46,220 nucleotides of DNA from Pseudogracilibacillus auburnensis (GTDB lineage: Bacteria; Bacillota; Bacilli; Bacillales; Amphibacillaceae), in the NCBI RefSeq assembly GCF_003201975.1, contig NZ_QJJQ01000025.1, positions 1-46,220 of the forward strand. The letters are read 5' to 3'. The notes beneath the pieces were generated by a model, which searched no databases, had not been told where the DNA came from, and saw only the letters and a list, made by a program, of their open reading frames with translations. Shown in pieces: positions 1 to 7,561 of the stretch. A program made the translations under genes and the position numbers. Numbering within the stretch: the stretch's first letter is position 1; each line of letters starts with the position of its first letter.

Positions 1-65
1 GCAATTAGTTTTTCTTGGTTTTTATTGGGATAGATCCGAATTTTATAGGCTTTATGTTTCAACAT
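1..65 (-). mobile_element. tnpB: TnpB (IS200/IS605 OrfB) 5' end, partial
   Basis: Reading leftwards from an ATG at 65, the frame stays open to the window edge and encodes MLKHKAYKIRIYPNKNQEKL. The A-Y-K-x-R-I-Y-P-N-x-x-Q pattern is the classic N-terminal helix-turn-helix start of TnpB/OrfB proteins, the RNA-guided nucleases of IS200/IS605-type elements. A good ribosome site (GAGGTGG, 71-77) sits 5 nt upstream. Only about 21 codons are inside the window, so intactness, catalytic residues and the guide-RNA region at the 3' end cannot be judged. Family assignment rests on the motif only, but that motif is distinctive. Confidence 0.8.
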
Positions 66-163
66 ATGATCCACCTCGTTTTTATACTTTCATTATACTT
101 TACGGAACGTGTGTTTGCAAATGGATTTGAGATTAGATTTATAGCTCCCAGGCGTCCATTCAT

Positions 164-183
164 CCCACGATTGAAATCGCGGG
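164..183. repeat. Imperfect palindrome at presumed left end of the IS605-type element
   Basis: CCCACGAT (164-171) and ATCGCGGG (176-183) form an 8 bp stem with one mismatch and a TGAA loop. It lies about 100 bp upstream of the tnpB start. IS200/IS605 elements carry subterminal single-strand hairpins recognised by the TnpA transposase. The position fits the left end, but the exact element boundary and target motif cannot be fixed without the right end. Confidence 0.45.
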
Positions 184-240
184 TGTTCTGAACATTTTTA
201 TAAAAAGTTAGCTCAGACAGAAAAGCAATCTCTGAATCAT

Positions 241-432
241 TCTTTCGAGACATTTGTGGAAGGGGTTACAAAACGAGATCCGAAACTCATCTACACTACA
301 TATCTATCATTAGTAGAAAATGACATAACGATAAATAAGATTCAAACTATTCGTGGAGCATTCTATTTCCATTTCACTGATCCAGATGGAAATGTCTGGA
401 TGATTTGCGAACCAACTTATAATAAAACATAA
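241..432 (+). pseudogene. C-terminal stub of a VOC (glyoxalase-fold) protein
   Basis: An open frame ends at the TAA at 430-432 and encodes a typical second half of a VOC module. A helix with a late Asn-Asp-Ile-Thr-Ile segment is followed by FYFHFTDPDGNVWMICEP, the conserved F-x-D-P-D-G-N-x-x-x-hydrophobic strand. There is no start codon with a ribosome site and no N-terminal half, and the IS605-type left end lies directly upstream. The simplest reading is a gene cut by the insertion. It would have been the first member of the VOC/GyrI cluster that follows. The 5' limit of the stub is approximate. Confidence 0.65.
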
Positions 433-538
433 ATGATTATTTTAATCTAAAAAATTTTTAGTAATTATGTGTAAGGTTTCCTTTTCCTTTCCCGTTTATT
501 ATATGAAGACATCAATACTTAAATTAGGAGGAAAAAGT

Positions 539-943
539 ATGATCAAAATTGGAGCAATATTTGTCCCGGTACGTAATGTAGAAAAAGCAATCGAATGGTA
601 TAAAGAGAAGCTGGAACTTCATCATGTAGGTACATGGCCTGAAGACACTGGAGCAGACTTTTATTTTACAACTGAAAAGCAATACTTATCCCTTGTTAAA
701 GTGGAAGAAAAACAGTCAGGCACGTTTCATGTAAACAAAGACCAGACGCTGCCCTATTACAATTTTTCAACAGATAATCTAGAGGCTTATCGTAAAAAGC
801 TCCAACGAAAAGGGGTGACTGTAACCGACATCGAAGATCTTGGTCCAGTAGTAGGGTTTGACTTCTTTGATCAAGATGAAAATATGTTTAGCGTTGTCGT
901 GGATAAAGATAATGATCAATATTTTTACGTAAAGGAAGAATAA
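539..943 (+). CDS. VOC family (glyoxalase/bleomycin-resistance fold) protein
   Basis: A 134-residue single-module VOC protein. The start is the ATG at 539, 8 nt after a strong AGGAGG (526-531); a longer in-frame ATG at 467 has no ribosome site. The N-terminus (IGAIFVPVRNVEKAIEWYKE) and the later GFDFFDQDENMFSVVV strand are the two beta-alpha-beta signatures of the fold. The usual metal-ligand positions are not occupied by His or Glu (Val/Phe in strand 1, Asn-Phe in the middle strand, Phe in the last), so a metal-dependent lyase or dioxygenase is unlikely. Ligand binding or sequestration, as in drug-binding VOC proteins, is more plausible (inference). It is the first intact gene of a five-gene plus-strand cluster. 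The substrate is unknown. Confidence 0.8.
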   Translation: MIKIGAIFVPVRNVEKAIEWYKEKLELHHVGTWPEDTGADFYFTTEKQYLSLVKVEEKQSGTFHVNKDQTLPYYNFSTDNLEAYRKKLQRKGVTVTDIEDLGPVVGFDFFDQDENMFSVVVDKDNDQYFYVKEE

Positions 944-1021
944 ACTAGAAGGTCAAATCATTGGATATACCGGTTATTCAAATTTCGGTAAACAAAAATG
1001 GATGTAAAGGAATGATTAGAC

Positions 1022-1396
1022 ATGGATAAAAGCTTATTGGATGGAGTTGGGGTATTTGTACCAGTTAGTGACCTAGCGGCATCGACAAAGTGGTATCGCG
1101 AAATGTTCGGATTTGAACTATTACATCAAGATGAACCTGAAGCAAATGTATTCATAATGGGGAATAGAATTGTCACATTTTGTTTGGTGAAATCAAATGA
1201 AATTGAACAGCCAACATTTCCTAGAAACAATTACAGTGTGGAACATTATTTTAATTTTCATACAACCGACGTGGACAAAGCTCATCAATATTTTATCGAT
1301 AAGGGGGCTAATGTTAGCAAGATTCATCAATATGATGGTTTAAGAGGATTTAATTTATATGACCTCGATGAAAATGAGTTTGGCGTGGTAGGGTAA
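1022..1396 (+). CDS. VOC family protein
   Basis: A 124-residue VOC protein, related to its upstream neighbour (GVGVFVPVSDLAASTKWYRE at the start; GFNLYDLDENEFGVV at the end). The start is ATG 1022 with a weak AAAGGA site upstream. The final strand has Asp-Glu-Asn in place of the usual Asp-Pro-Asp-Gly-Asn and the full metal triad is absent. That suggests a binding protein rather than a metalloenzyme (inference). It lies 78 bp after the first VOC gene, and the next gene (GyrI-like) starts 66 bp downstream, so co-transcription is likely. Function is not recognisable beyond the fold. Confidence 0.8.
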   Translation: MDKSLLDGVGVFVPVSDLAASTKWYREMFGFELLHQDEPEANVFIMGNRIVTFCLVKSNEIEQPTFPRNNYSVEHYFNFHTTDVDKAHQYFIDKGANVSKIHQYDGLRGFNLYDLDENEFGVVG

Positions 1397-1462
1397 ATCG
1401 GGTGCTTTCTATTATAACAAAATGGTTTAGATGATGAATAGTTAACTCAGAAGGGGGAGTCT

Positions 1463-1927
1463 ATGAACAACAATATCATTACGAAAGGTCCATTACTATT
1501 TGTTGGTTTTCGTTTACAATGTAAAACATTAGAGGAGTATCAAATGGAAATTCCGAAAGTGACCAAAAAGTTACGCTCACGTCTTGACGAAATAGTTCAT
1601 CAGGTAGATGAACATTTTACCTATGGTATCTTCAAAGCAGAAGCAGATGAGTCAGAAGATGGTTATTGGGTTTGTATGCAAGTTCATCGTGTACAAAAGA
1701 TTCCAATTGATATGGAAGTTATTCACGTTCCCGAAATTAAATATGCAATGATCCATCATGAAGGATTGCCAAAAGACATTCATCAGACATACAGAAAGCT
1801 ACACCAGGAAATAGAACGAGCAAAATTAAAGCACCAACCAACTAAATGGACATTAGAAGAATATGACCATCAAAAAGAACAAACTAAGCATATGATATAT
1901 GTAACCTTGTATGACCCGATTTCTTAA
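1463..1927 (+). CDS. GyrI-like / AraC effector-binding domain protein
   Basis: A 154-residue stand-alone effector-binding protein with no DNA-binding domain. ATG 1463 follows AAGGGGGAG. The N-terminal GPLLFVGFRLQC strand, the central FTYGIFKAEADESEDGYWVC segment and the later YAMIHHEGLPKDIHQTYRKL segment match the GyrI-like (SOUL-type) domain layout. In that layout a (Y/F)-G-h-(D/E) strand and an H-x-G-hydrophobic strand line a ligand pocket. Related domains bind hydrophobic cations or drugs, or inhibit gyrase (family knowledge). It sits between VOC genes 2 and 3. The ligand is unknown. Confidence 0.7.
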   Translation: MNNNIITKGPLLFVGFRLQCKTLEEYQMEIPKVTKKLRSRLDEIVHQVDEHFTYGIFKAEADESEDGYWVCMQVHRVQKIPIDMEVIHVPEIKYAMIHHEGLPKDIHQTYRKLHQEIERAKLKHQPTKWTLEEYDHQKEQTKHMIYVTLYDPIS

Positions 1928-1975
1928 GCAATACGAATAATCATTTGCATCCTCTAAGATAGGCAGGTTGATACT

Positions 1976-2344
1976 GTGATCCGGGAAATTTTATATGAGC
2001 AAATTCCTGTAAAAAATATTTCTGATGCTGTGCCATGGTATACGGAAGTTTTAGGCTTTACATTTATTTGGCATAACGAAGACGAACAGCTTGCACAACT
2101 TAATTTACCATCTGGACAAATGTTATTTTTATTCGAAACAACAGATCAAACAAATACAAATTTTTCACAAAACGGTACCCTTCATGGTGCAGTAGGTTTT
2201 CATACAAAAAATATCGAGGAATTATACCATCATTTAAAAGCATTTGAAGTAAACGTAACCGACATTAATAATGATGGAGAAAATAAATTTTTAAACTTCT
2301 ATGATCCAGATGGAAATTTGTTCAATGTTCAATGTGATGGGTAA
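1976..2344 (+). CDS. VOC family protein (GTG start)
   Basis: A 122-residue VOC protein. The GTG at 1976 is the only usable start: AGGCAGG (1961-1967) lies 8 nt upstream and no in-frame ATG precedes it. It is the most canonical of the cluster, with YEQIPVKNISDAVPWYTEVLGF at the start (a classic V-x-D/N-h-x-x-x-x-x-W-Y helix) and NFYDPDGNLFNV near the end. A middle-strand His (GFHTKN) is present, but not a complete H/E metal triad. It is followed 26 bp later by the second GyrI-like gene. The role is probably small-molecule binding; the substrate is unknown. Confidence 0.82.
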   Translation: MIREILYEQIPVKNISDAVPWYTEVLGFTFIWHNEDEQLAQLNLPSGQMLFLFETTDQTNTNFSQNGTLHGAVGFHTKNIEELYHHLKAFEVNVTDINNDGENKFLNFYDPDGNLFNVQCDG

Positions 2345-2370
2345 AGAATAAAAATAATGGGGGAATAATC

Positions 2371-2841
2371 ATGAATGTACGTATTGAAAAAAAGGATCCT
2401 TTAAAAATTGTCGGAATGTCATTATCGGTTTTACTTCAAGTTGAACGAAAAGAGAAGCTTATTACTAATTTACATGACACATTTGAAAAACGTGTACATG
2501 ACATAAAAAACAAGAGTCATCCTACTTTATCCTGCGGAGTATTTATTGACCCGCCAAATTATCGACCTGATGAAGATGAGTTTCAATGGATTGCGGGCGT
2601 AAAAGTGGATGAATTTTCTGATATCCCTGAAGATATGGTTAGATATGAACTTCCAGAGAATCTTTATGCCATCATTACATATAAAGGCCCCAAAGGGGAA
2701 GCTGGTCATATTTATGATGCTTTGTATCAATGGGTAGATCAGTCTGACTATACGTTAGCTGATAGCTACGGTATAGAGGTTTATATCGATAGTGAAGAAG
2801 ATGAACTTGAAATGGATTTGTGTTTTCCTATTAAAGAATAG
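2371..2841 (+). CDS. GyrI-like / effector-binding domain protein
   Basis: A 156-residue GyrI-like protein, the second in the cluster. The start is ATG 2371 behind GGGGGAA. It begins with a KIVGMSLSV strand, then LSCGVFIDPPNY, then YAIITYKGPKGEAGHIYDAL, which is the fold's H/Y-x-G loop plus helix. It ends with an acidic strand (EVYIDSEEDELEMDLCFPI) typical of this family's last beta-hairpin. It is the last gene of the VOC/GyrI cluster, and the terminator starts 9 bp after its stop. It could bind a drug or metabolite, or be an unlinked sensor module; nothing in the sequence fixes which. Confidence 0.7.
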   Translation: MNVRIEKKDPLKIVGMSLSVLLQVERKEKLITNLHDTFEKRVHDIKNKSHPTLSCGVFIDPPNYRPDEDEFQWIAGVKVDEFSDIPEDMVRYELPENLYAIITYKGPKGEAGHIYDALYQWVDQSDYTLADSYGIEVYIDSEEDELEMDLCFPIKE

Positions 2842-2850
2842 AATAAGAAT

Positions 2851-2891
2851 AAAACCCTAGAAATATCACCCTCGTTATTTCTAGGGTTTTT
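2851..2891. terminator. Bidirectional intrinsic terminator
   Basis: AAAACCCTAGAAATA and TATTTCTAGGGTTTTT form a stem of about 14 bp with a short loop, flanked by A and T runs on both sides. It ends both the plus-strand VOC/GyrI cluster and the minus-strand CPBP gene. Confidence 0.92.
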
Positions 2892-2894
2892 CTA

Positions 2895-4340
2895 TTAAAC
2901 TGTTGAATCGGTCCGCCTATACAGGAACAATAAAAATGGGCTTAACGTAATGAGCAATGAAACAAAAGCAACTTTTACATCAACTGAAAATAAGAAAAGA
3001 GTGGTCACCCATGTATTATAGAAAAAGTGTAAAAAGATGACTGTTTTAAAACCGTATCTTTTATAAACAAAATAAAATAATGGGCCGGTAATAATGATAA
3101 AATCAATGACATACAAATACCAAGGGAACATATCATATCCAATATGGAGGATCCCCCACAATACAGACGTAGCAATGACCGATACAATAACCCCTAATCG
3201 GTCAAAGGAAGGAATCATATAATTTCTAAAAATGGACTCTTCCGTAATTGCTGCACTAAGACCGATAAATAGAGAGAAAATCGGTAACATCCATACATCC
3301 AACTGAATAAGTGCCCCATGATTCAAAACAGGAGATACCCAAGCCCCAAAAAAGCTAGCAATAAAAAAGAAAGATTCACTTAAAGCAAGACTAATTATTG
3401 CAGCTAATAATCCTAACCAAATTGGCTTTTTAAAAGATAATAATTTTGTGCTGACTGTTTGTTTTGACTTTTTCCAACGAATCATTAAAGTTGCAAAAGT
3501 TAAATAAGTCATTAAAGCCGGTTCAATCATTCCTATTCCTGATATTGCTCCACCCATGGCATTCGTTAAGTAAAACCAACCAAATCCAGCTACAATAGTA
3601 AGGAAAAGTGGTCCAATAAATCCTTCTATTTGTTTTTTCACTAGTTTAATAATAAGGTGGATTGTCACAATGAAAAACATCACGACTAAAAATAAAAAGA
3701 TGATAATGTATAAAATCATCTGCCCTGTCGAATCCACTTGTTGAAGTGGATAATTTTCTGCTAATCCATAATGATCAAATTGCACGATATCGTTATTGAT
3801 CAAATAAACATCAACCATTTTTGACACATTGTCAAAAGAAGTTTCAGCAACAAATGTCTTTTTTACTTCCCATTCCGCAAATATACTATTATCACGCTCT
3901 TCTGATTGGAGTTCATAACCTGCTCCAAATTGGTCTATAACAAATTGCTCCACATTATCTGTTGCAATATTAATAGATGTGGCCGAAGTCAGTTCGCCAT
4001 TTTGTGGATTGACTTGATACGCCTTTAGAAATGTATCAACTTCAATGGTGTAAAGTGGGACTTCCTTTTCTAAAATAGTTAGTTGCTGTTGATCTAATTG
4101 CTTCTCATCCACATACCTGCCAATACTATTATTTGCAACTGCATCAACATACATCGCTTCCTCTTCCGTGATCGATGGAATATGTAACTGTTTTGCTGAA
4201 TAATCTAATGCATTAAAAATATCTGACTTTGTATAGTCTGGTAAAGAATAGCCGGAAGAAGAATTACCAAAAAACATTAGCAAAATATATGCTATCAATC
4301 CAATTCCAGCAAAAATGGTTAAACGCCGATTTTTCATCAC
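2895..4340 (-). CDS. CPBP family intramembrane metalloprotease
   Basis: A 481-residue membrane protein. The N-terminus has one signal-anchor-like segment (residues about 7-25), then a long extracytoplasmic region of about 190 residues. About eight membrane segments follow. The C-terminal third holds the CPBP (CAAX protease and bacteriocin-processing) motifs in order: EEsIFRN (the EExxxR box), WGILHIGYD and FLHFFYNTW (the histidine boxes). Family members are Rce1-like glutamate or zinc-type proteases, or bacteriocin self-immunity proteins. The start is GTG 4340, 8 nt after AAGGGA; ATG 4337 is possible. The N-terminal domain makes it longer than a minimal CPBP protein, and its target is unknown. 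A dispersed repeat copy lies in its 5' region. Confidence 0.85.
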   Translation of the reverse strand: MMKNRRLTIFAGIGLIAYILLMFFGNSSSGYSLPDYTKSDIFNALDYSAKQLHIPSITEEEAMYVDAVANNSIGRYVDEKQLDQQQLTILEKEVPLYTIEVDTFLKAYQVNPQNGELTSATSINIATDNVEQFVIDQFGAGYELQSEERDNSIFAEWEVKKTFVAETSFDNVSKMVDVYLINNDIVQFDHYGLAENYPLQQVDSTGQMILYIIIFLFLVVMFFIVTIHLIIKLVKKQIEGFIGPLFLTIVAGFGWFYLTNAMGGAISGIGMIEPALMTYLTFATLMIRWKKSKQTVSTKLLSFKKPIWLGLLAAIISLALSESFFFIASFFGAWVSPVLNHGALIQLDVWMLPIFSLFIGLSAAITEESIFRNYMIPSFDRLGVIVSVIATSVLWGILHIGYDMFPWYLYVIDFIIITGPLFYFVYKRYGFKTVIFLHFFYNTWVTTLFLFSVDVKVAFVSLLITLSPFLLFLYRRTDSTV

Positions 4341-4356
4341 ATAATCTGTCCCTTCT

Positions 4357-4432
4357 CAGAAAACGTAGCTTATCGCCAAGCTTTAGTTGCATTTATTCGG
4401 TAAGAAAGTTTTATATTTTCTTATCTGCTAAA
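4357..4432. repeat. Dispersed intergenic repeat, copy C
   Basis: It shares the segment AAAAC-(G/T)-(T/A)-(A/G)-GC ... CAAGCTTTAGTTGCATTTAT with copies at 9605-9670, 30021-30070 and 43019-43085, with a shorter middle. It lies just upstream of the CPBP gene. It is non-coding. Confidence 0.55.
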
Positions 4433-4599
4433 AAGTAAAACCTATTACGACGATTACATTATATCCTACCTTTTCTTTTATACAGGATTTTTTATAAAAA
4501 CTTTATAATATTTATATTTGCAGTGGCCCGGAAATTTTTCGTGACTCCGAGTAAATAAAACTATCTAACACTGTATTCCATAGTTAGCTGCACACATAA

Positions 4600-4623
4600 A
4601 ACGCCCCCAAATAAGGAGGCGTT
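4600..4623 (-). terminator. Intrinsic terminator of the asparagine synthetase gene
   Basis: On the minus strand AACGCCTCC pairs with GGGGGCGTT (one T-G wobble) around a 6 nt loop and is followed by a TTTAT stretch. It lies 19 bp past the stop of the asparagine synthetase gene. Confidence 0.85.
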
Positions 4624-4641
4624 ATACACTTTGTGTCTTTT

Positions 4642-6501
4642 TTAAACTGTCTCTAATGTCGATTCATTTTTTGCAAAAGAATATTTTTCCTCGATAAAAA
4701 TTTGATGCCAAATCATAAAGATAAGTACAGTCCAAATTTTTCTAGAATGATCACTTTTACCTTGTCTATGGTCTGTCAACAACTTTAACACAACCGTCTT
4801 ATCAAGTAAATGATCCGTTTCACTTTCTCGAATTAACCCCTGAGTCCAATGATAAAAACTGTCTTCTTTAAGCCAATGTCTAATCGGGACAGGGAAACCG
4901 AGCTTTTTACGGAATAAAACACTTTCTGGTACGAGATCGGAAAATGCATTCCGTAACAATAATTTTGTAGTTCCTCCAGCAATATTTTCATCTACAGGAA
5001 TCTTTCTCGCTACTTCAAATACTTCCTTATCCAAAAACGGGAGACGAAGTTGTAAAGCATGTGCCTTCATCATTTTATTTCCTTTTAATAATATATCACC
5101 AGGTAACCAAGTGTGCATGTCGATGTACTGCATCTGTTGTACTAAATGATCCTCTGTCACGTTTCGATACAGCTTTTCTGTTATTGTTTGGTAAAATGCG
5201 TTCTTATCATATTGTTTTAGTAACTCCTCTTTCTCATTTTCTTCAAACATTTTCGCATTACCAATATATCGATCCTTTAATGGGGTCGTCCCTCTTATAA
5301 GAAAACTTTTTCCTTTCACCCCTTCAGGCAATGTTGTTGCAATTTTATTAATAACATGATTGATACCATTTGGTATAGCCTGAAAAACTTTTAGTGAACC
5401 TGGCTCCCGATAAATATTATAGCCTCCAAACAATTCGTCAGCACCTTCCCCTGATAGGACTGCTTCCACATGCTTTTTCGCTTCACGAGCTACAAAGTAA
5501 AGTGGAACACAAGATGGATCTGCTAACGGATCTTCCATATGCCAAATAATTTCAGGTAACTTTTCGATATATTCCTCTTGGGAAATAACGTATGAGATAT
5601 TATCTACGCCTAGCTGTTCAGCAGTATTTTGGGCCACTTCAATTTCTGAAAAGCCTTCATGCTCAAAACCGACTGTAAATGTTTTTATGTTTGGATTCAC
5701 TTCTTTTGCAAGTGCAACAATTAAACTTGAATCTATCCCGCCAGACAGTAATGATCCTAACGGTAATTCTGTTCGCATATGAATATGAACAGATTCAATG
5801 AGCACATCCCTAATCCAAGAAATCATTCGTTTTTGTTCTGTGATTACTGGCTGAAATGTTGCATGAAAATAACGTGCAAATTCAATTGGTTTGTTCAACT
5901 CTTTTATAAAATAATGTCCAGGCTCTACTTTACGAATATTTTTCATTAAAGTAAGAGGTTCGGGAACATACTGAAAGGTGAAATAATGTTGTAATGCTTC
6001 ATGATCTATCACTTTTGCATCGTCAAGTGCAGAAATGATATATTTTTCCTCCGTGGCAAAAATGACTTGCTTTTCGCCCTCCACATAATATAATGATTTA
6101 CTTCCAAAACTGTCTCTTGCACCATACACAATTTTATCTTTACTATCCCAGATAAAGATGGAAAATCTCCCACGTAAATGAGAGAAAGCTTGCACATTCT
6201 TATCTAAAAAAAGTTTCGCAATAACTTCTAAAACTGATTCGGAATCAAAATGGTATCCGTCTTTTTTTAATTTATTACGAAGTTCAACGTCATTATAAAT
6301 CTCACCATTTAAAATAAGTGTATACCTTCCATTACTGAAATGATAAGGCTGTTGTTCGGGTAAAAGATCTTCTGGACATAATCCGCCAAATCCTATTGCA
6401 ACATGATCGTCAACAAAGTACCCTTTACTTTTAAAGTTCTCTACTTGTTCCTCACTAAATTGGGAATTTTCGTTGTTTAACACAGATAAATGTCCACACA
6501 T
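4642..6501 (-). CDS. asnB: Asparagine synthetase B-like protein with atypical glutaminase domain
   Basis: A 619-residue protein of the class II amidotransferase / asparagine synthetase family, which makes Asn from Asp, ATP and an amide or ammonia donor. The start ATG 6501 follows AGAGGA. Cys2 (MCG) and the LNGEIYN loop (64-70) of the glutaminase domain are kept. However, the HRGPD motif is missing, the glutamine-binding Arg of the FRRLS motif is replaced by Gly-Gly (39-40), and the glutamine-binding Asp of the SDxEV motif is Val (90). The synthetase domain looks complete: the pyrophosphate loop SGGIDSS (253-259) and LSGEGADELFGG. It may be an ammonia-dependent or specialised amide synthetase (inference). 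It is monocistronic with its own terminator. A genuine but divergent AsnB/AsnO paralogue is the conservative reading. Confidence 0.85.
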   Translation of the reverse strand: MCGHLSVLNNENSQFSEEQVENFKSKGYFVDDHVAIGFGGLCPEDLLPEQQPYHFSNGRYTLILNGEIYNDVELRNKLKKDGYHFDSESVLEVIAKLFLDKNVQAFSHLRGRFSIFIWDSKDKIVYGARDSFGSKSLYYVEGEKQVIFATEEKYIISALDDAKVIDHEALQHYFTFQYVPEPLTLMKNIRKVEPGHYFIKELNKPIEFARYFHATFQPVITEQKRMISWIRDVLIESVHIHMRTELPLGSLLSGGIDSSLIVALAKEVNPNIKTFTVGFEHEGFSEIEVAQNTAEQLGVDNISYVISQEEYIEKLPEIIWHMEDPLADPSCVPLYFVAREAKKHVEAVLSGEGADELFGGYNIYREPGSLKVFQAIPNGINHVINKIATTLPEGVKGKSFLIRGTTPLKDRYIGNAKMFEENEKEELLKQYDKNAFYQTITEKLYRNVTEDHLVQQMQYIDMHTWLPGDILLKGNKMMKAHALQLRLPFLDKEVFEVARKIPVDENIAGGTTKLLLRNAFSDLVPESVLFRKKLGFPVPIRHWLKEDSFYHWTQGLIRESETDHLLDKTVVLKLLTDHRQGKSDHSRKIWTVLIFMIWHQIFIEEKYSFAKNESTLETV

Positions 6502-7139
6502 ATTTTTTCATCCTCTTTTTCTTGCTTTCCATTTTTATAAGCATTTAGACTTAATACAATATTCCTAATAATCAGTTTTCAAATGTTACACTTAGTTCTA
6601 TGTTACATCTAATTCTATGTATCCTCCCATTACATTTTTTTCCTTTAAATCATACCACCTTTTTTCATTACATACAATAGTATTTTGGTGAATCTTCATT
6701 AATTACACATCATTTTACTTAAATTGTCAAAATTAAATCGTTTTCATTATAAGGAAATTAATTCCATGTAAACTTGTGCAAGCGGCGATGCTCCTTCTTA
6801 GTATTCCTTTTTAGAACATATCCTCTACAGTTCGTCAGTACGTTTAGTGTCGAATCAATGGACACTGCCGATTTCTCATCATACAACTTACCATTCTTTT
6901 TTAATCACATGCATTCTTTCTTGGAAATTCTTTTCTACTTCCTAATAATAAAATAGAAAAGTTTAGATATCAGAAAGAAATGGTAAATATTTTTTAAAGA
7001 TTGTTTGTATTCATTCCTTTTTATTGATTATTTTAATTTTACATTCTAGTTTATCTAGGTAAAATGACTTTTACGTTAATGGTCGTTTAACTATTCAAAT
7101 GTTTACAGGCATCATTCGTTTTACTGAGTCTTCAGTCCT
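6502..7139. other. Gene-free, AT-rich stretch
   Basis: About 640 bp upstream of the asparagine synthetase gene. It presumably holds that gene's promoter, but no convincing -35/-10 pair, hairpin or ribosome site stands out. Short plus-strand ORFs here lack ribosome sites. Some of it may be further decayed coding DNA, but I recognise no product. Confidence 0.5.
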
Positions 7140-7490
7140 AGCGCAGTCAACTTGCTCCTTTTCGCAAGTAGTTGCAAAAGCTGTTCTATTTTTACCATCA
7201 CCATTCTTTTCTACCGCTTCTTTTACTCAATGATTTCTGCTGGATTGCTGCTTCGCATTAGCCTTGCATGGTCGCCAACATCTCCAAGCTCATCAATAAA
7301 TGATGGATTCATTTATCATGTATTCGCGTATCCTTAAGTCAAGCGCTGCACGTCCATATTACTCACGTAAATAAGGTATTCTTCCTGCTCCCTTTAGTTG
7401 AATATCGAACCGTTCTCCTAGGCGGAATTTGTTCTCAAAAAAAGGCGCTCTACTATCCCTCAAATTTTCAAATGACCAAGCAATGTTCAC
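7140..7490 (-). pseudogene. selO: Decayed selO/ydiU (protein adenylyltransferase) relic
   Basis: Minus-strand fragments match the SelO/YdiU family in collinear order. NIAWSFENLRDS resembles the N-terminal W-N-F-D-N-S-Y motif. GERFDIQLKGAGRIPYLR is the family's nearly invariant G-E-R-F-D-I-Q-L-K-G-S-G-x-T-P-Y-S-R block. GRAAL...REYMINES resembles G-R-A-A-L-G-P-M-L-R-E-Y-I-I-S-E. A RLMRSSNPAEI piece resembles the C-terminal M-R-x-x-N-P-A-x-I-P-R-N-H region. The frame has stop codons, frame changes and large deletions: a gene of about 480 codons is reduced to about 350 bp. SelO transfers AMP to proteins during redox stress. The relic cannot be functional. Confidence 0.75.
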
Positions 7491-7515
7491 TTTTTATTAT
7501 GTTATGCATATGAAC

Positions 7516-7553
7516 AAAAAAAAACCTTAAAAACAGTAAATTGTTTCTAAGGT
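7516..7553 (-). terminator. Intrinsic terminator of the yolD-like gene
   Basis: On the minus strand CCTTAGAAACA pairs with TGTTTTTAAGG (one G-T wobble) across a 6 nt loop and is followed by nine T residues. It lies just after the stop of the YolD-like gene. Confidence 0.9.
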
Positions 7554-7561
7554 TGTTACAG

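Noticed and set aside
59-253. 64-codon minus-strand ORF
   Set aside because: It overlaps the presumed left end of the IS605-type element and the VOC stub, has no ribosome site, and the true tnpB frame starts at 65.
6774-6956. 60-codon plus-strand ORF upstream of the asparagine synthetase gene
   Set aside because: No ribosome site, Phe/Ser/Leu-rich composition typical of antisense AT-rich DNA, no recognisable motif.
7152-7337. 61-codon plus-strand ORF
   Set aside because: It lies antisense to the selO relic, which explains the DNA better; no ribosome site.
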